Source: Pseudomonadota bacterium (GTDB taxonomy: Bacteria > Pseudomonadota > Alphaproteobacteria > Rhizobiales > Xanthobacteraceae). Taken from it: a stretch of 64,000 bases of DNA. Positions 41,630 through 49,798 of the stretch are shown piece after piece; position 1 is the first letter of the stretch; each line of letters starts with the position of its first letter. A program made the position numbers and the translations under genes. The stretch is from contig JAFAGM010000076.1 in NCBI GenBank assembly GCA_023422775.1, positions 1 to 64,000 on the forward strand. The letters run 5' to 3'. Below the pieces are notes generated by a model. That model did not search any database, was not told the origin of the DNA, and was given only the letters and a program-made list of their open reading frames with translations.

Positions 41630-41879
41630 CGGGCTTACATCAGCATGAGATGGACAAGAGCATCAGGCAAGTTGCCGCGTCGGCGATGTCGGCTTCGTGA
41701 CAGCGCCGGCGGCCAGCCTGCGAGCAGGCATCTTCCAGCATCTAACCTGAATGGTTGATGACTGCCACGATTTTGCCAGAGATCGTTCAGCTGCCGTTCG
41801 GATTGGGGAACTTATTGTCCGCTCGGTGGTTAGCAATCCAGGGCCTGACAGGCCAAGGCTACCTCGGAGGATATCGAGA

Positions 41880-42305
41880 ATGTTTGCGCGAAAAGGTGTG
41901 TTTTCATCGATCGGCCGCGCCGGTGCGGTCGCGACGATTGTGGCGATGGCGCTGACCGCCGCGCCGCCGTCGGTGGCGTTCGCGGGCTCCAAGCCGGCCA
42001 GCAAGGGCGTGACCGCCTCGACCGGCACGAGCGATGCGACCGATATCAGCGCCCGGCGCAGGTACTACCGCGGTAACGGCGGGGCTGCTGCGGCGGCTGC
42101 GTTCGCCGGCATCGTCGGCACAGGCCTCGCGATCGCGGCCGCCCAGAACCGCCGTGCCTATTATGACAGCTACGGCTACTACGGCGCGCCGGCCTACGGC
42201 TATTACGGTGGACCGGTTTACTACGGTGGACCCGCTTATTATGGCGGCGCCGGCTCCGCCTATGGCGGCTACAACAACCCCAACCGTTACTATCGCGGCT
42301 GGTAA
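41880..42305 (+). CDS. Secreted Gly/Tyr-rich protein
   Basis: A 141-residue protein from the ATG at 41880 (GGAGGATATCGAGA upstream). The signal peptide (MFARKGVFSSIGRAGAVATI) ends near AFA-G. A central Ala-rich hydrophobic segment (GGAAAAAAFAGIVGTGLAIA) may insert in a membrane; the C-terminal part is Tyr/Gly repeats (YGYYGAPAYGYYGGPVYYGG). Such proteins are abundant in Bradyrhizobium, often in the envelope. It is monocistronic with its own terminator. Function unknown. Confidence 0.82.
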   Translation: MFARKGVFSSIGRAGAVATIVAMALTAAPPSVAFAGSKPASKGVTASTGTSDATDISARRRYYRGNGGAAAAAAFAGIVGTGLAIAAAQNRRAYYDSYGYYGAPAYGYYGGPVYYGGPAYYGGAGSAYGGYNNPNRYYRGW

Positions 42306-42338
42306 TCACGAGTACCGCTAAAGCGGCTGTTAAAGATG

Positions 42339-42370
42339 AATCCACCGGCCGGCGCGGCCGGTGGATTTTT
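42339..42370 (+). terminator. Rho-independent terminator
   Basis: AATCCACCGGCC (42339-42350), loop GGCGC and GGCCGGTGGATT (42356-42367) form a 12-bp stem, followed by TTTTT. It ends the Gly/Tyr-rich secreted-protein gene. A smaller hairpin (ACCGCTAAAGCGGC-type) precedes it. Confidence 0.9.
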
Positions 42371-42429
42371 TATGATTGCAGGCCCAAGGCGTTAACACGC
42401 CTGGCGTTGCTTTCCGTTAGAATCGCAGG

Positions 42430-42897
42430 ATGGGTGATTCGCTCGAACGGCTTTATCAGGCGGTGATCGCGGCCAGGGATCTCGATCCGGCAACGTCGCG
42501 CACAGCCCGCTTGTTTCAGCGCGGCCCGTCCAAGATGGCCAAGAAGCTGGCTGAGGAAGCCATCGAAGTCGTGATCGACGCCGTCAGCGGCAACACCGAG
42601 GCGGTTGTCCGCGAGAGTGCCGACCTGCTCTATAACCTGACCGTTCTGTGGGCAGCCGCCGGCGTCGAGCCGGAGGACGTCTGGCGCGAGATGGCCCGGC
42701 GCGAGGATTTGCTCGGTATCGCCGAGAAGATGCCCAAATCGGCCGTCAAGCCGATCGAAAAGCCCGCGTCAAAAATGCCGAAATCCATTGCGAACAAGGC
42801 GCTGCCATCCAAGCGGCTGGCCAAGGCTGTGGCGCCTTCCGCGGTCCGGCGGCGAATTGTCGCGCTGGAAGGCCGTTCCTCGCACAAGCGGCACTAA
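42430..42897 (+). CDS. hisE: Phosphoribosyl-ATP diphosphatase-like protein with a basic tail
   Basis: A 155-residue protein. The first 90 residues are HisE/MazG-like: MGDSLERLYQAVIAARDLDP, FQRGPSKMAKKLAEEAIEVV (EExxE) and VRESADLLYNLTVLW (ExxD), the metal-binding set for hydrolysis of the pyrophosphate of phosphoribosyl-ATP in His biosynthesis. The other 65 residues are a Lys/Pro/Ala/Arg-rich tail (PIEKPASKMPKSIANKALPS, RRRIVALEGRSSHKRH) absent from standard HisE. It is not beside a his operon, so it is probably a second copy. Confidence 0.83.
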   Translation: MGDSLERLYQAVIAARDLDPATSRTARLFQRGPSKMAKKLAEEAIEVVIDAVSGNTEAVVRESADLLYNLTVLWAAAGVEPEDVWREMARREDLLGIAEKMPKSAVKPIEKPASKMPKSIANKALPSKRLAKAVAPSAVRRRIVALEGRSSHKRH

Positions 42898-42942
42898 TAC
42901 CCCGAAGAATCTCTCCTTCGCCGGCATGGACAAATCCGCTCC

Positions 42943-43542
42943 ATGATGGTTGATGCGCGCATGCTGAAACGGACCTACGACTGGTGCATCGACGCCGCCG
43001 ACAAGCCCTACGCGCTCTGGATTCTGGCGGCGGTCGCCTTCGCGGAAAGCTCGTTCTTTCCGATCCCGCCCGACATCATGCTGCTGCCGATGTCTCTGGC
43101 GCGGCCGAAGAAGGCGTGGTGGTTCGCGACCGTGTGCACCATCGCCTCCGTCGCCGGCGGCGTACTCGGATACGCGATCGGCGCGCTGCTCTATGACTCG
43201 ATCGGGCACTGGCTCATCACCGTCTACGGCCTCAGCGACAAGGTCGAGACCTTCCGCGCCTCCTACGCCGAGTGGGGCGCGGTGATCATTCTGCTGAAGG
43301 GGTTGACCCCGATCCCCTACAAGCTCGTCACCATCACCTCCGGCTTCGCCGGCTACAACATCTGGCTGTTCATCCTGTGTTCGATCGTGGCGCGCGGCGG
43401 GCGGTTCTTCGTGGTGGCGATCCTGCTCAACCGCTACGGTGATCTGATCCGGAGCGAACTGGAGAAGCGGCTGGGCCTGTGGGTGGCGATCGGCGCCGTC
43501 GTTCTGGTGCTCGGCTTTGTCATAGCGTTCAAGCTGGTCTAG
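42943..43542 (+). CDS. YqaA/DedA-type (VTT domain) membrane protein
   Basis: A 199-residue protein with four to five membrane segments. The VTT-domain hallmark is visible: FAESSFFPIPPDIMLLPMSL (the reentrant [FY]xxx[RK]-like E...PxP motif) and then KGLTPIPYKLVTITSGFAGY. DedA-related proteins act in lipid and proton-motive homeostasis. The arrangement suggests the YqaA subgroup. It follows the hisE-like gene by 45 bases and precedes a secreted protein gene by 28, so a three-gene unit is possible. Confidence 0.9.
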   Translation: MMVDARMLKRTYDWCIDAADKPYALWILAAVAFAESSFFPIPPDIMLLPMSLARPKKAWWFATVCTIASVAGGVLGYAIGALLYDSIGHWLITVYGLSDKVETFRASYAEWGAVIILLKGLTPIPYKLVTITSGFAGYNIWLFILCSIVARGGRFFVVAILLNRYGDLIRSELEKRLGLWVAIGAVVLVLGFVIAFKLV

Positions 43543-43570
43543 CAGCGGCCATCGGGCTACGCTTCGCGAC

Positions 43571-44158
43571 ATGCCCGATCGAAACGGTCATTCCTTCAAA
43601 CTGTTCGGGACGCGGCTCGCGTCGTGCTGGCTCGCGCTGGCGATGCTGGCGGTCGTGCCCGCGCCCGGCTGGTCGCAAGCGGCGCCACCGCCATCGCTCG
43701 GCATGCAGTCGCCGGCCCAGCAGCCGCTGCCGGCCCAGCCCGCTCCGCAGCAGATCGAGCCGACACCGCCCCCGCGCGAGGAAAATCCGGGCCTCATCAA
43801 CGAAATCGGAAAATTGTTCGAGAAAACCAGGTCGCTGCTGCCGCCGCTGAAGAGCCCGGGCGAGGCCATCGACGATTTCAACGCGAGCACAAAGGGCGCG
43901 AGCGACAGCCTGTCCAATCTTGCAAAACCCTCGACGATGGTGAGCGGACGCGCAGCCTGCACGGTGGCGGCCAACGGCGCGCCGGACTGCAAGGCCGGCG
44001 CCGACAAGCTCTGCCAGAGCAAGGGCTACAAGGAGGGCAAGAGCCTCGATACCGATGCGGCGGAGAAATGCTCAGCGAAAGTGTACCTGCCCGGTTACAA
44101 ACGCCAGCCGGGAGACTGCAGGACCGAAAATTTCGTGACCCGGGCAGTTTGTCAGTAG
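43571..44158 (+). CDS. Exported hypothetical protein
   Basis: A 195-residue protein with a signal peptide (LASCWLALAMLAVVPAPGWS, cleavage near SQA-A), a Pro/Gln-rich linker (PAQQPLPAQPAPQQIEPTPP) and a helical part (LINEIGKLFEKTRSLLPPLK). The C-terminal part has five or more Cys (RAACTVAANGAPDCKAGADK, LCQSKGYKEGKSLDTDAAEK), so disulfides are likely. It is a conserved-type periplasmic protein of Bradyrhizobium with no known role, and sits directly after the VTT gene. Confidence 0.8.
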   Translation: MPDRNGHSFKLFGTRLASCWLALAMLAVVPAPGWSQAAPPPSLGMQSPAQQPLPAQPAPQQIEPTPPPREENPGLINEIGKLFEKTRSLLPPLKSPGEAIDDFNASTKGASDSLSNLAKPSTMVSGRAACTVAANGAPDCKAGADKLCQSKGYKEGKSLDTDAAEKCSAKVYLPGYKRQPGDCRTENFVTRAVCQ

Positions 44159-44266
44159 CGCCAAGACGCAATATTTGACACTGGAAAGATTGCCTTGTTG
44201 GTATGATGGCTGGCATCCCCAAGGCGATGCTCCTGCTCTCGTAAAGAAACCGAAGGATCGTTCCGA

Positions 44267-45235
44267 ATGTCCATGCCCGCGCTGTTCAAGGGCCGCCTGT
44301 CGATACCCGTGATCGGGTCGCCGCTGTTCATCATCTCCGTGCCCGATCTCGTCATCGCCCAGTGCAAGGCCGGTGTGGTCGGATCGTTTCCGGCGCTGAA
44401 CGCACGGCCGGCAGCGCTGCTCGACGAGTGGCTGGCGCGCATCACCGAAGAACTGGCGGCTTACGACAAGGCGCATCCGGAGCGGCCGTCGGCGCCGTTT
44501 GCGGTCAATCAGATCGTCCACAAGTCCAACAACCGGCTCGATCATGATCTTGCGATGTGCGAGAAGTATAAGGTGCCGATGCTGATCACCTCGCTCGGCG
44601 CGCGCGAGGATCTCAACAAGGCCGCGCATGGCTGGGGCGGCATCGTTTTCCACGACGTGATCAACCAGAAATTTGCCCACAAGGCGATCGAGAAGGGCGC
44701 CGACGGCCTGATCCTGGTCGCGGCCGGCGCCGGTGGCCATGCCGGCACGATCTCGCCGCTGGCGTTCGTCGAGGAGACGCGTTCGTGGTTCGATGGGCCG
44801 ATCGCTCTGTCGGGCGCGATCGCCAACGGACGCGCGATCCGTGCGGCGCGCATTCTCGGCGCCGACTTCGCCTATATCGGCTCCGCGTTCATCGCCACCA
44901 CGGAAGCCAACGCCGTCGAGGCCTACAAGCAGATGATCACGTCCTCGAAGGCCGATGACATCGTCTACTCGAACCTGTTCACCGGCGTGCACGGCAACTA
45001 CCTCAAGCCGTCGATCGTCAAGGCCGGCCTCAATCCGGACGACCTGCCGACCTCCGATCCCTCCAAGATGAGCTTCGGCACCGACGCCTCCGGGGAGCGC
45101 GCCAAGCCGAAGGCGTGGAAGGAAATCTGGGGCAGCGGACAGGGCATCGGCGGAATCGGCAAGGTCGTCCCCGCCGCCGAAATGATCGCGCGCTTCAAGA
45201 AGGAGTATGAAGAGGCGGTCGATCCCCCGCTTTGA
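44267..45235 (+). CDS. Nitronate monooxygenase (2-nitropropane dioxygenase type)
   Basis: A 322-residue FMN enzyme. The barrel motifs are MPALFKGRLSIPVIGSPLFI, VVGSFPALNARPAALLDEWL, SLGAREDLNKA and LVAAGAGGHAGTISPLAF, in which His (GGHAG) is the catalytic base of class I nitronate monooxygenases. The following IALSGAIANGRAIRAARILG and AYIGSAFIATTEAN are the FMN-phosphate loop. It oxidises alkyl nitronates. A paralogue at 53287 has Gln in place of the His. SDR and thioesterase genes follow on the same strand, probably in one transcript. Confidence 0.9.
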   Translation: MSMPALFKGRLSIPVIGSPLFIISVPDLVIAQCKAGVVGSFPALNARPAALLDEWLARITEELAAYDKAHPERPSAPFAVNQIVHKSNNRLDHDLAMCEKYKVPMLITSLGAREDLNKAAHGWGGIVFHDVINQKFAHKAIEKGADGLILVAAGAGGHAGTISPLAFVEETRSWFDGPIALSGAIANGRAIRAARILGADFAYIGSAFIATTEANAVEAYKQMITSSKADDIVYSNLFTGVHGNYLKPSIVKAGLNPDDLPTSDPSKMSFGTDASGERAKPKAWKEIWGSGQGIGGIGKVVPAAEMIARFKKEYEEAVDPPL

Positions 45236-45281
45236 TGCGGACGCGCATGCGGCCTCGTCGGCGCGGCGGAGGATGCGGTAG

Positions 45282-46016
45282 ATGGCGGGTCAGGATCTCG
45301 GCAGGCATGTCGCGCTGGTGACGGGCGGCTCGCGCGGCATCGGCGCGGCGATCGCGTTCAGCCTGGCCGAAGCCGGCGCCGCGGTCGCGGTGAATTATCG
45401 CGAGCGTGGCGACGATGCCGAGGCCGTCGTCGCCAGGATCGTGTCGGGCGGCGGCCGTGCCATCGCGGTCGCAGCCGACGTCTCGCAGGGCGCAGCCGTC
45501 ACGGCGATGATCGGTCAGGTCGCAGCCTCGCTCGGTCCGATCGACATCCTCGTCAACAATGCCGGCATAGCGATCGTGCGCGGCGTCGACGATCTCACCG
45601 AAGACGATTTCGACCGCACCATCGCGGTCAACCTGAAATCGGCATTCCTGTGCACACAGGCCGTCCTGCCTTCGATGCGGGCGCGCAAGTGGGGCCGCAT
45701 CGTCAATATCTCCTCGGGTGCGGCGCGCGGCGCCGGCGCCATCGGCGTGCACTACAACGCCTCCAAGGCCGGCATGGAAGGTTTGACGCGCGGCTATGCG
45801 GCGCGCCTGGTCAAGGAGGGCATCACGGTCAACGCCGTGGCGCCGTCGCTGATCGAGACCGACATGATGCGCGGGCGCACCGATCTCGCCCGCAACATTC
45901 CGCTCGGCCGCATGGGGCAGGCCGATGAAGTCGCGCAAGCGGTGGCGATGGTGCTCGGCAACAGCTACATGACCGGTCAGACGATCGTCATCAACGGCGG
46001 CATGGCGTTCATTTGA
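45282..46016 (+). CDS. 3-oxoacyl-ACP reductase-like SDR (FabG family)
   Basis: A 244-residue SDR with VALVTGGSRGIGAAIAFSLA, the standard TGGxxGIG loop, NNAG in ILVNNAGIAIVRG, catalytic Ser in VNISSGAARGAG and YNASKAG (YxxxK). The NADP preference is suggested by the basic NYRERG after strand 2. Similar to FabG (3-ketoacyl reductase) or PhaB. It lies 46 bases after the nitronate monooxygenase and 136 before a thioesterase, suggesting a catabolic set. Exact substrate unknown. Confidence 0.9.
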   Translation: MAGQDLGRHVALVTGGSRGIGAAIAFSLAEAGAAVAVNYRERGDDAEAVVARIVSGGGRAIAVAADVSQGAAVTAMIGQVAASLGPIDILVNNAGIAIVRGVDDLTEDDFDRTIAVNLKSAFLCTQAVLPSMRARKWGRIVNISSGAARGAGAIGVHYNASKAGMEGLTRGYAARLVKEGITVNAVAPSLIETDMMRGRTDLARNIPLGRMGQADEVAQAVAMVLGNSYMTGQTIVINGGMAFI

Positions 46017-46152
46017 GCAGGCGCTCATTTGAGGAAGCCCCGCCGCGATACCGTTGCGCATGGCGCACGCGGATCTGCCCCGCCGCTGCCTCGACTCCCG
46101 CAATCGAAGCGGGCAAGAAGCACCATTCGTCCTCCGACAGGATCTCTCATTG

Positions 46153-46926
46153 ATGGAAGCCATCTTTCGCGTCGACGGCAATGACGTCGAGACCAGTCCC
46201 CATGCGGCCGGCCCCTGGCACCCGAGCATGCAGCACGGTTCGCCGCCGGCGGCGCTAGCGGTTTGGGCCGCGGAGAAGATTCCGACGCAAGGCCCGATGC
46301 GGGTCGCGCGCGTGACCGTCGACCTGATGCGTCCGGTTCCGGTGGCGCCCTTGACGATCGAGCGTGAGGTCCTGCGCGACGGCCGCAAGATCCAGCTCTG
46401 CGCCGTCAGGCTGCTCTCCGACGGCATCGTCGTGGTCGGCGCGACCGTGCTCAAGATCAAGGTACAGCACAATCCGCTGCCGCCGGAGGCTGTGATCGAG
46501 AAGGTTGAGCTTCCGGGGCCGGAGCAGTCGCGCGTCGAGCCCGCGGATTTTTCCTCCAGCCCGTTCGTGACCGGGATGTCGCTGCGCGCCGCCCGTGGTC
46601 GGTTCGGTGAGCCAGGTCCCGGCGCGATCTGGTATCGCGTCGACCGGCCGATCGTACTGGGCTCGCCGATGTCGCAGGCGATGCGGGCCATGGCAGCCGC
46701 GGATTTCTGCAACGGCACCGCGTCGGTGCTGGATTTCCGCCAATGGACGTTTCTCAACGCCGACCTGACCGTGAATTTCTCGCGGCAGCCGGAGGGGGAG
46801 TGGATCCTGCTCGATGCGGAATCCTGGATCGGTCCCGATGGCGCGGGCCTCGCGATGGCAAGGCTCGCCGACGAGCGCGGCTATTTCGGCCGCGCCATCC
46901 AGACGCTCGTGATCGAAAAGCGCTGA
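46153..46926 (+). CDS. Thioesterase-family protein (TesB-like double hotdog)
   Basis: A 257-residue protein from the ATG at 46153. The N-terminal hotdog has PWHPSMQHGSPPAALAVWAA, like the acyl-CoA thioesterase II pattern with HGG-type (HGSPP) loop, followed by VARVTVDLMRPVPVAPLTIE. The C-terminal hotdog has TVNFSRQPEGEWILLDAESW. Length and double fold agree with TesB/AcotA-type enzymes. It is the last gene before a bidirectional terminator. It probably hydrolyses an acyl-CoA made by the adjacent SDR pathway, which is inference. Confidence 0.83.
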   Translation: MEAIFRVDGNDVETSPHAAGPWHPSMQHGSPPAALAVWAAEKIPTQGPMRVARVTVDLMRPVPVAPLTIEREVLRDGRKIQLCAVRLLSDGIVVVGATVLKIKVQHNPLPPEAVIEKVELPGPEQSRVEPADFSSSPFVTGMSLRAARGRFGEPGPGAIWYRVDRPIVLGSPMSQAMRAMAAADFCNGTASVLDFRQWTFLNADLTVNFSRQPEGEWILLDAESWIGPDGAGLAMARLADERGYFGRAIQTLVIEKR

Positions 46927-46946
46927 CCGGCCGCGCCATCGTCATT

Positions 46947-46974
46947 CCGGTTCTCACGTGCCGGTTCTCACGTG
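46947..46974. repeat. Tandem 14-bp duplication
   Basis: CCGGTTCTCACGTG occurs twice in tandem (46947-46960 and 46961-46974) in the intergenic region after the thioesterase gene. It is not part of the terminator palindrome that follows. It looks like a recent slippage event. Confidence 0.8.
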
Positions 46975-47005
46975 CGAAAGGCCGCCCTTGTCAGGCGGCC
47001 TTTCG
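46975..47005. terminator. Bidirectional terminator between convergent genes
   Basis: CGAAAGGCCGCC (46975-46986), a 7-base loop and GGCGGCCTTTCG (46994-47005) form a perfect 12-bp stem. It serves the convergent thioesterase (plus) and ligand-binding protein (minus) genes; the T-run is only TTTC on either side. Confidence 0.8.
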
Positions 47006-47034
47006 GTATTTCAATCAGCGATTCGATCGTTCGA

Positions 47035-48612
47035 TCATTCAAGCTCGAGCGGCTGGTAACGCCCGCTTTCGTCGAGTGCCGTGCCCCATACCTTGTTGGA
47101 GGCCTGGTGCTCGGAACGGCCGAACCCGAGCGGGGTGCCGAGACCGAGGTCGAGATTGCGCGTGTTCTCGAGCGTGTCGATCAGCTTTTCCGTGTCGATC
47201 TGGGGTCCGGTCTTCCTGATCGCCTGGATCAGCACGTTGGCGGCGACGTAGCCTTCCAGCGAAACGTAGTCCGGGGCTTCGCCGGGGAAATACTTGGCGA
47301 GCGCGTTCTTGTATTCCAGCACCGCCGATGAATAGCCCGACACCGCCGGCACCACCTGGGTCACGATGACGCCGTTGGAGTAACGCCCGCCCAAAAGCTT
47401 CAGCTCTTCGGCAAGCGCGGTGGAGCCGACGAAGGAGACGTTGGTGTAGATCATGCCGGGATAGAGGTCGCGCGTCTTTTCGATGAATTTTGCCGCGGCC
47501 CGGTAGGTCGCTACCATGACGATCGCCTTGATCGGCGTCTTCTGCGCCTTCAACTCGTTGATCGCACCGTCCACGTCGAGGGTGTTTCGCGCGTAGTTGA
47601 GCCGGAGGATGGCGCCGTCATTCGCGCCCATCGCGCGAAACGCCTTTGCCACGCCGGCAAATCCGGAGTCGCCGTAGGAATCCTGCTGCGCGAAAACAGC
47701 GATCTGCCGCGGCTGCAGCCGGCGAATCTTGACCAGGTAACGAACGACCGCGTCGGTTTCCTGAACATAGCTCGCCCGGTAGTTGAAGACGTAACGATCC
47801 GGCGGATCGTTACGCAGGATGTTGGAGCCGGTGAAGGCGCCGAAGAACAGCATCTTGCGCTCGAGCGAGTAGGGCACCGCCACTGCCGCCGTCGGCGTGC
47901 CGACGTTGCCGATGATGCCGAACACCTGGTCTTTTTCGTAGAGCTGCTTCATGGCTTCAGGCGTGCGCGACGGCTCGTAGCCGTCGTCGGCGGCATGCAG
48001 CTTGAGCATCCGGCCATCGATGCCGCCGGCCTCGTTGACGCGATTGAAGGCGGTGTCGATTCCGAGCTTCATCTGCCGTCCCAGCTCCCGGGCGGAGCCT
48101 GAGAACGGGGCTGCGATGCCAAAGCGGATCTCCTTGTCCGTGATGCCGCGGGGGAACGGGCCGGTCAGGGTCGGCGGAACGTTGGCCGTCGGCGCGGTTG
48201 CCGCCTGCGCTGCGGTTGCGGCATTGGCGCTGGATGGCCCGATGACGCTGGACAGGCTGGGTCCGGCGATCGACCGTTCGAGATCGGCGAGCTGGCGATC
48301 GGCGCGGCCGCAATCCATCCGGCCCGACGAGACCGCGAGGCGACCGTCAGCCACGCTGCGATCGAACACTTGCGTGAGATCGGAACGCTCCGCCTCGTTG
48401 GTCGAGGCTTCCCGGATCACCAGCGAGAATTTGTCGACGATGGCCTGGATGCGCGGGCGCGCGATGTCGCGGCAGGCCTGCGCCGATCCGATCACGGGTC
48501 CCACGCGACCTGCAAGGTCACGCACGATGTTGATTTCGCCCGTGGCGTGGGCGCCGCCGGCCATGCCGAAAAGCAGGGCTCCGGCCAGCAAGGCGATCCG
48601 ATACGAGGTCAT
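47035..48612 (-). CDS. Periplasmic ligand-binding protein (Leu/Ile/Val-type) with N-terminal extension
   Basis: A 525-residue exported protein. Signal peptide MTSYRIALLAGALLFGMAGG ends at AHA-T. Residues 25-110 are an unusual helical extension with two Cys (QACRDIA, SGRMDCGRADRQLADL), followed by an Ala-rich linker. The Peripla_BP_6 domain (from about 150) has KEIRFGIAAPFSGSARELGR and GIDTAFNRVNEAGGIDGRML, with VFGIIGNVGTPTAAVAVPYS. It resembles branched-chain amino-acid or amide binding proteins. No permease lies next to it; its only downstream neighbour is the convergent thioesterase. A two-component-sensor-like role is also possible. Confidence 0.87.
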   Translation of the reverse strand: MTSYRIALLAGALLFGMAGGAHATGEINIVRDLAGRVGPVIGSAQACRDIARPRIQAIVDKFSLVIREASTNEAERSDLTQVFDRSVADGRLAVSSGRMDCGRADRQLADLERSIAGPSLSSVIGPSSANAATAAQAATAPTANVPPTLTGPFPRGITDKEIRFGIAAPFSGSARELGRQMKLGIDTAFNRVNEAGGIDGRMLKLHAADDGYEPSRTPEAMKQLYEKDQVFGIIGNVGTPTAAVAVPYSLERKMLFFGAFTGSNILRNDPPDRYVFNYRASYVQETDAVVRYLVKIRRLQPRQIAVFAQQDSYGDSGFAGVAKAFRAMGANDGAILRLNYARNTLDVDGAINELKAQKTPIKAIVMVATYRAAAKFIEKTRDLYPGMIYTNVSFVGSTALAEELKLLGGRYSNGVIVTQVVPAVSGYSSAVLEYKNALAKYFPGEAPDYVSLEGYVAANVLIQAIRKTGPQIDTEKLIDTLENTRNLDLGLGTPLGFGRSEHQASNKVWGTALDESGRYQPLELE

Positions 48613-48670
48613 GGCAAACTCCTGGAAAACTGGATCGCGGGAGGGCGTCTTTCACGTCCCTCGGATTGAA

Positions 48671-49219
48671 TCATGGATTGGAACGCTGCGGCGCTGCCGG
48701 ATCGGGCTTCTCGCGCCACTGCATGAACTGGTGAAGCAATTGACCCTGCGGATCCGAAGCCGACGGGGAGTCGGGCGGAGTCGAGGCAATGATCGCCTGG
48801 AATTCGCTGATCGCGGGTTTCGGCGTGCTGTCGGACTGGAATAGCGCGGCCCTGATCGATTGTGCGAGCCCGAACGCGGACGATGCTTCGCGGTCGTCCC
48901 CCTGGCGGACGCCCGGCACCACGATGACGAAGAACAGCGCCACGACGGCTGCAACGCCGATCGCCGCTGCGAAGCGCGCCGCGACGGTCCACAACGCCTT
49001 CTCCTGTTCGGGCTCGCGCATCACTTCGGGATCAAGGGGGTGCCGCAGCGCGTCGGAGACGGCGTTTTCGAGCCGGGCGCTGTAATTCGTCGGCGCGCGG
49101 GTCAGCGACGTCGAGGAATCGGATTCGCGGAACGAGGCCGACCGTTCCCGCAACCAGCGCGGTGCATAATAGAGCGGGTCGCGAGGGTTGAGATGGTCTT
49201 GCTCACTCACGCTACTCAT
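48671..49219 (-). CDS. Hypothetical single-pass membrane protein
   Basis: A 182-residue protein. The first 75 residues are charged and probably cytoplasmic (DHLNPRDPLYYAPRWLRERS). A single hydrophobic helix (AARFAAAIGVAAVVALFFVI) follows, then a Ser/Pro-rich periplasmic part (FQSDSTPKPAISEFQAIIAS). It is 58 bases upstream of the ligand-binding protein gene on the same strand, so the two may be one unit. The pattern appears in Bradyrhizobium proteins of unknown role. Confidence 0.75.
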   Translation of the reverse strand: MSSVSEQDHLNPRDPLYYAPRWLRERSASFRESDSSTSLTRAPTNYSARLENAVSDALRHPLDPEVMREPEQEKALWTVAARFAAAIGVAAVVALFFVIVVPGVRQGDDREASSAFGLAQSIRAALFQSDSTPKPAISEFQAIIASTPPDSPSASDPQGQLLHQFMQWREKPDPAAPQRSNP

Positions 49220-49798
49220 ACCTTACTCCCACACTTGGCTGTTGCCTGACTGCACTGCTGAGCGCCGAGACGGCCGCGAACGTACCGCAAAATGCCCCAC
49301 GCGATGGAGTAGGGGTGCGGAAAAGCCGCGCCAGCACTCCACCAGTTGTTAAATTTGGCCAGGATGTTTGAATCAAACTGTCCAGCCCCGCCCGTGCCGG
49401 CGAGACCTGACTGCGAGACTACACCGCGAGACCGCACGATCCCCATCGCTTCCATTGCCTGCCCTTTGGCAACTGCCCGCCCGCAAAACGGAAGTGATCT
49501 GCCAGGTCGCCCCCTGACAATTATCACCTGATTTTGTTGGAACCGCGCGAAGACTCTTTTAGGTCGGAAACGTGACGAAAGTAAGTTGACGACTTGTTAA
49601 CCATGTTGGAACTCCACCCATGGTGGCAAAGGCTTAGCGTCGAATGACACCGTGCGCGCAAGGATTCGCCACAAACGCGCCGAATTCGACGCTCTCCGGG
49701 CCGCTTTTTGGCCAATCGGAAGGCTTCCGGTCGTTAATTACTCGTTAACCAAGTTCTGTGTTCTTAAAAATTCGATAAGAAAGGCGAGTCGAAACATC
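49220..49798. other. 579-bp control region upstream of minC
   Basis: It carries the leader of the divergent membrane-protein gene and the minC promoter. A perfect CtrA-type box is at 49734-49750 and a further half-site (GTTAACC) near 49593. An open frame at 49652 reaching into minC lacks an RBS. No gene is supported here. Confidence 0.7.
49734..49750 (+). promoter_or_regulatory. CtrA-type box upstream of minC
   Basis: TTAA (49734-49737), seven bases, then TTAACC (49745-49750), a perfect match to the CtrA consensus TTAA-N7-TTAACC. It lies about 50 bases before the minC start, a normal position for an activator-bound alphaproteobacterial promoter. A second half-site (GTTAACC near 49593) is upstream. 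Control of min genes by CtrA is known in some alphaproteobacteria; here it is inferred from the motif. Confidence 0.75.

Noticed and set aside
46947..46974. Tandem 14-bp repeat as an operator
   Set aside because: It lies between convergent genes after stop codons, so slippage is a simpler explanation.
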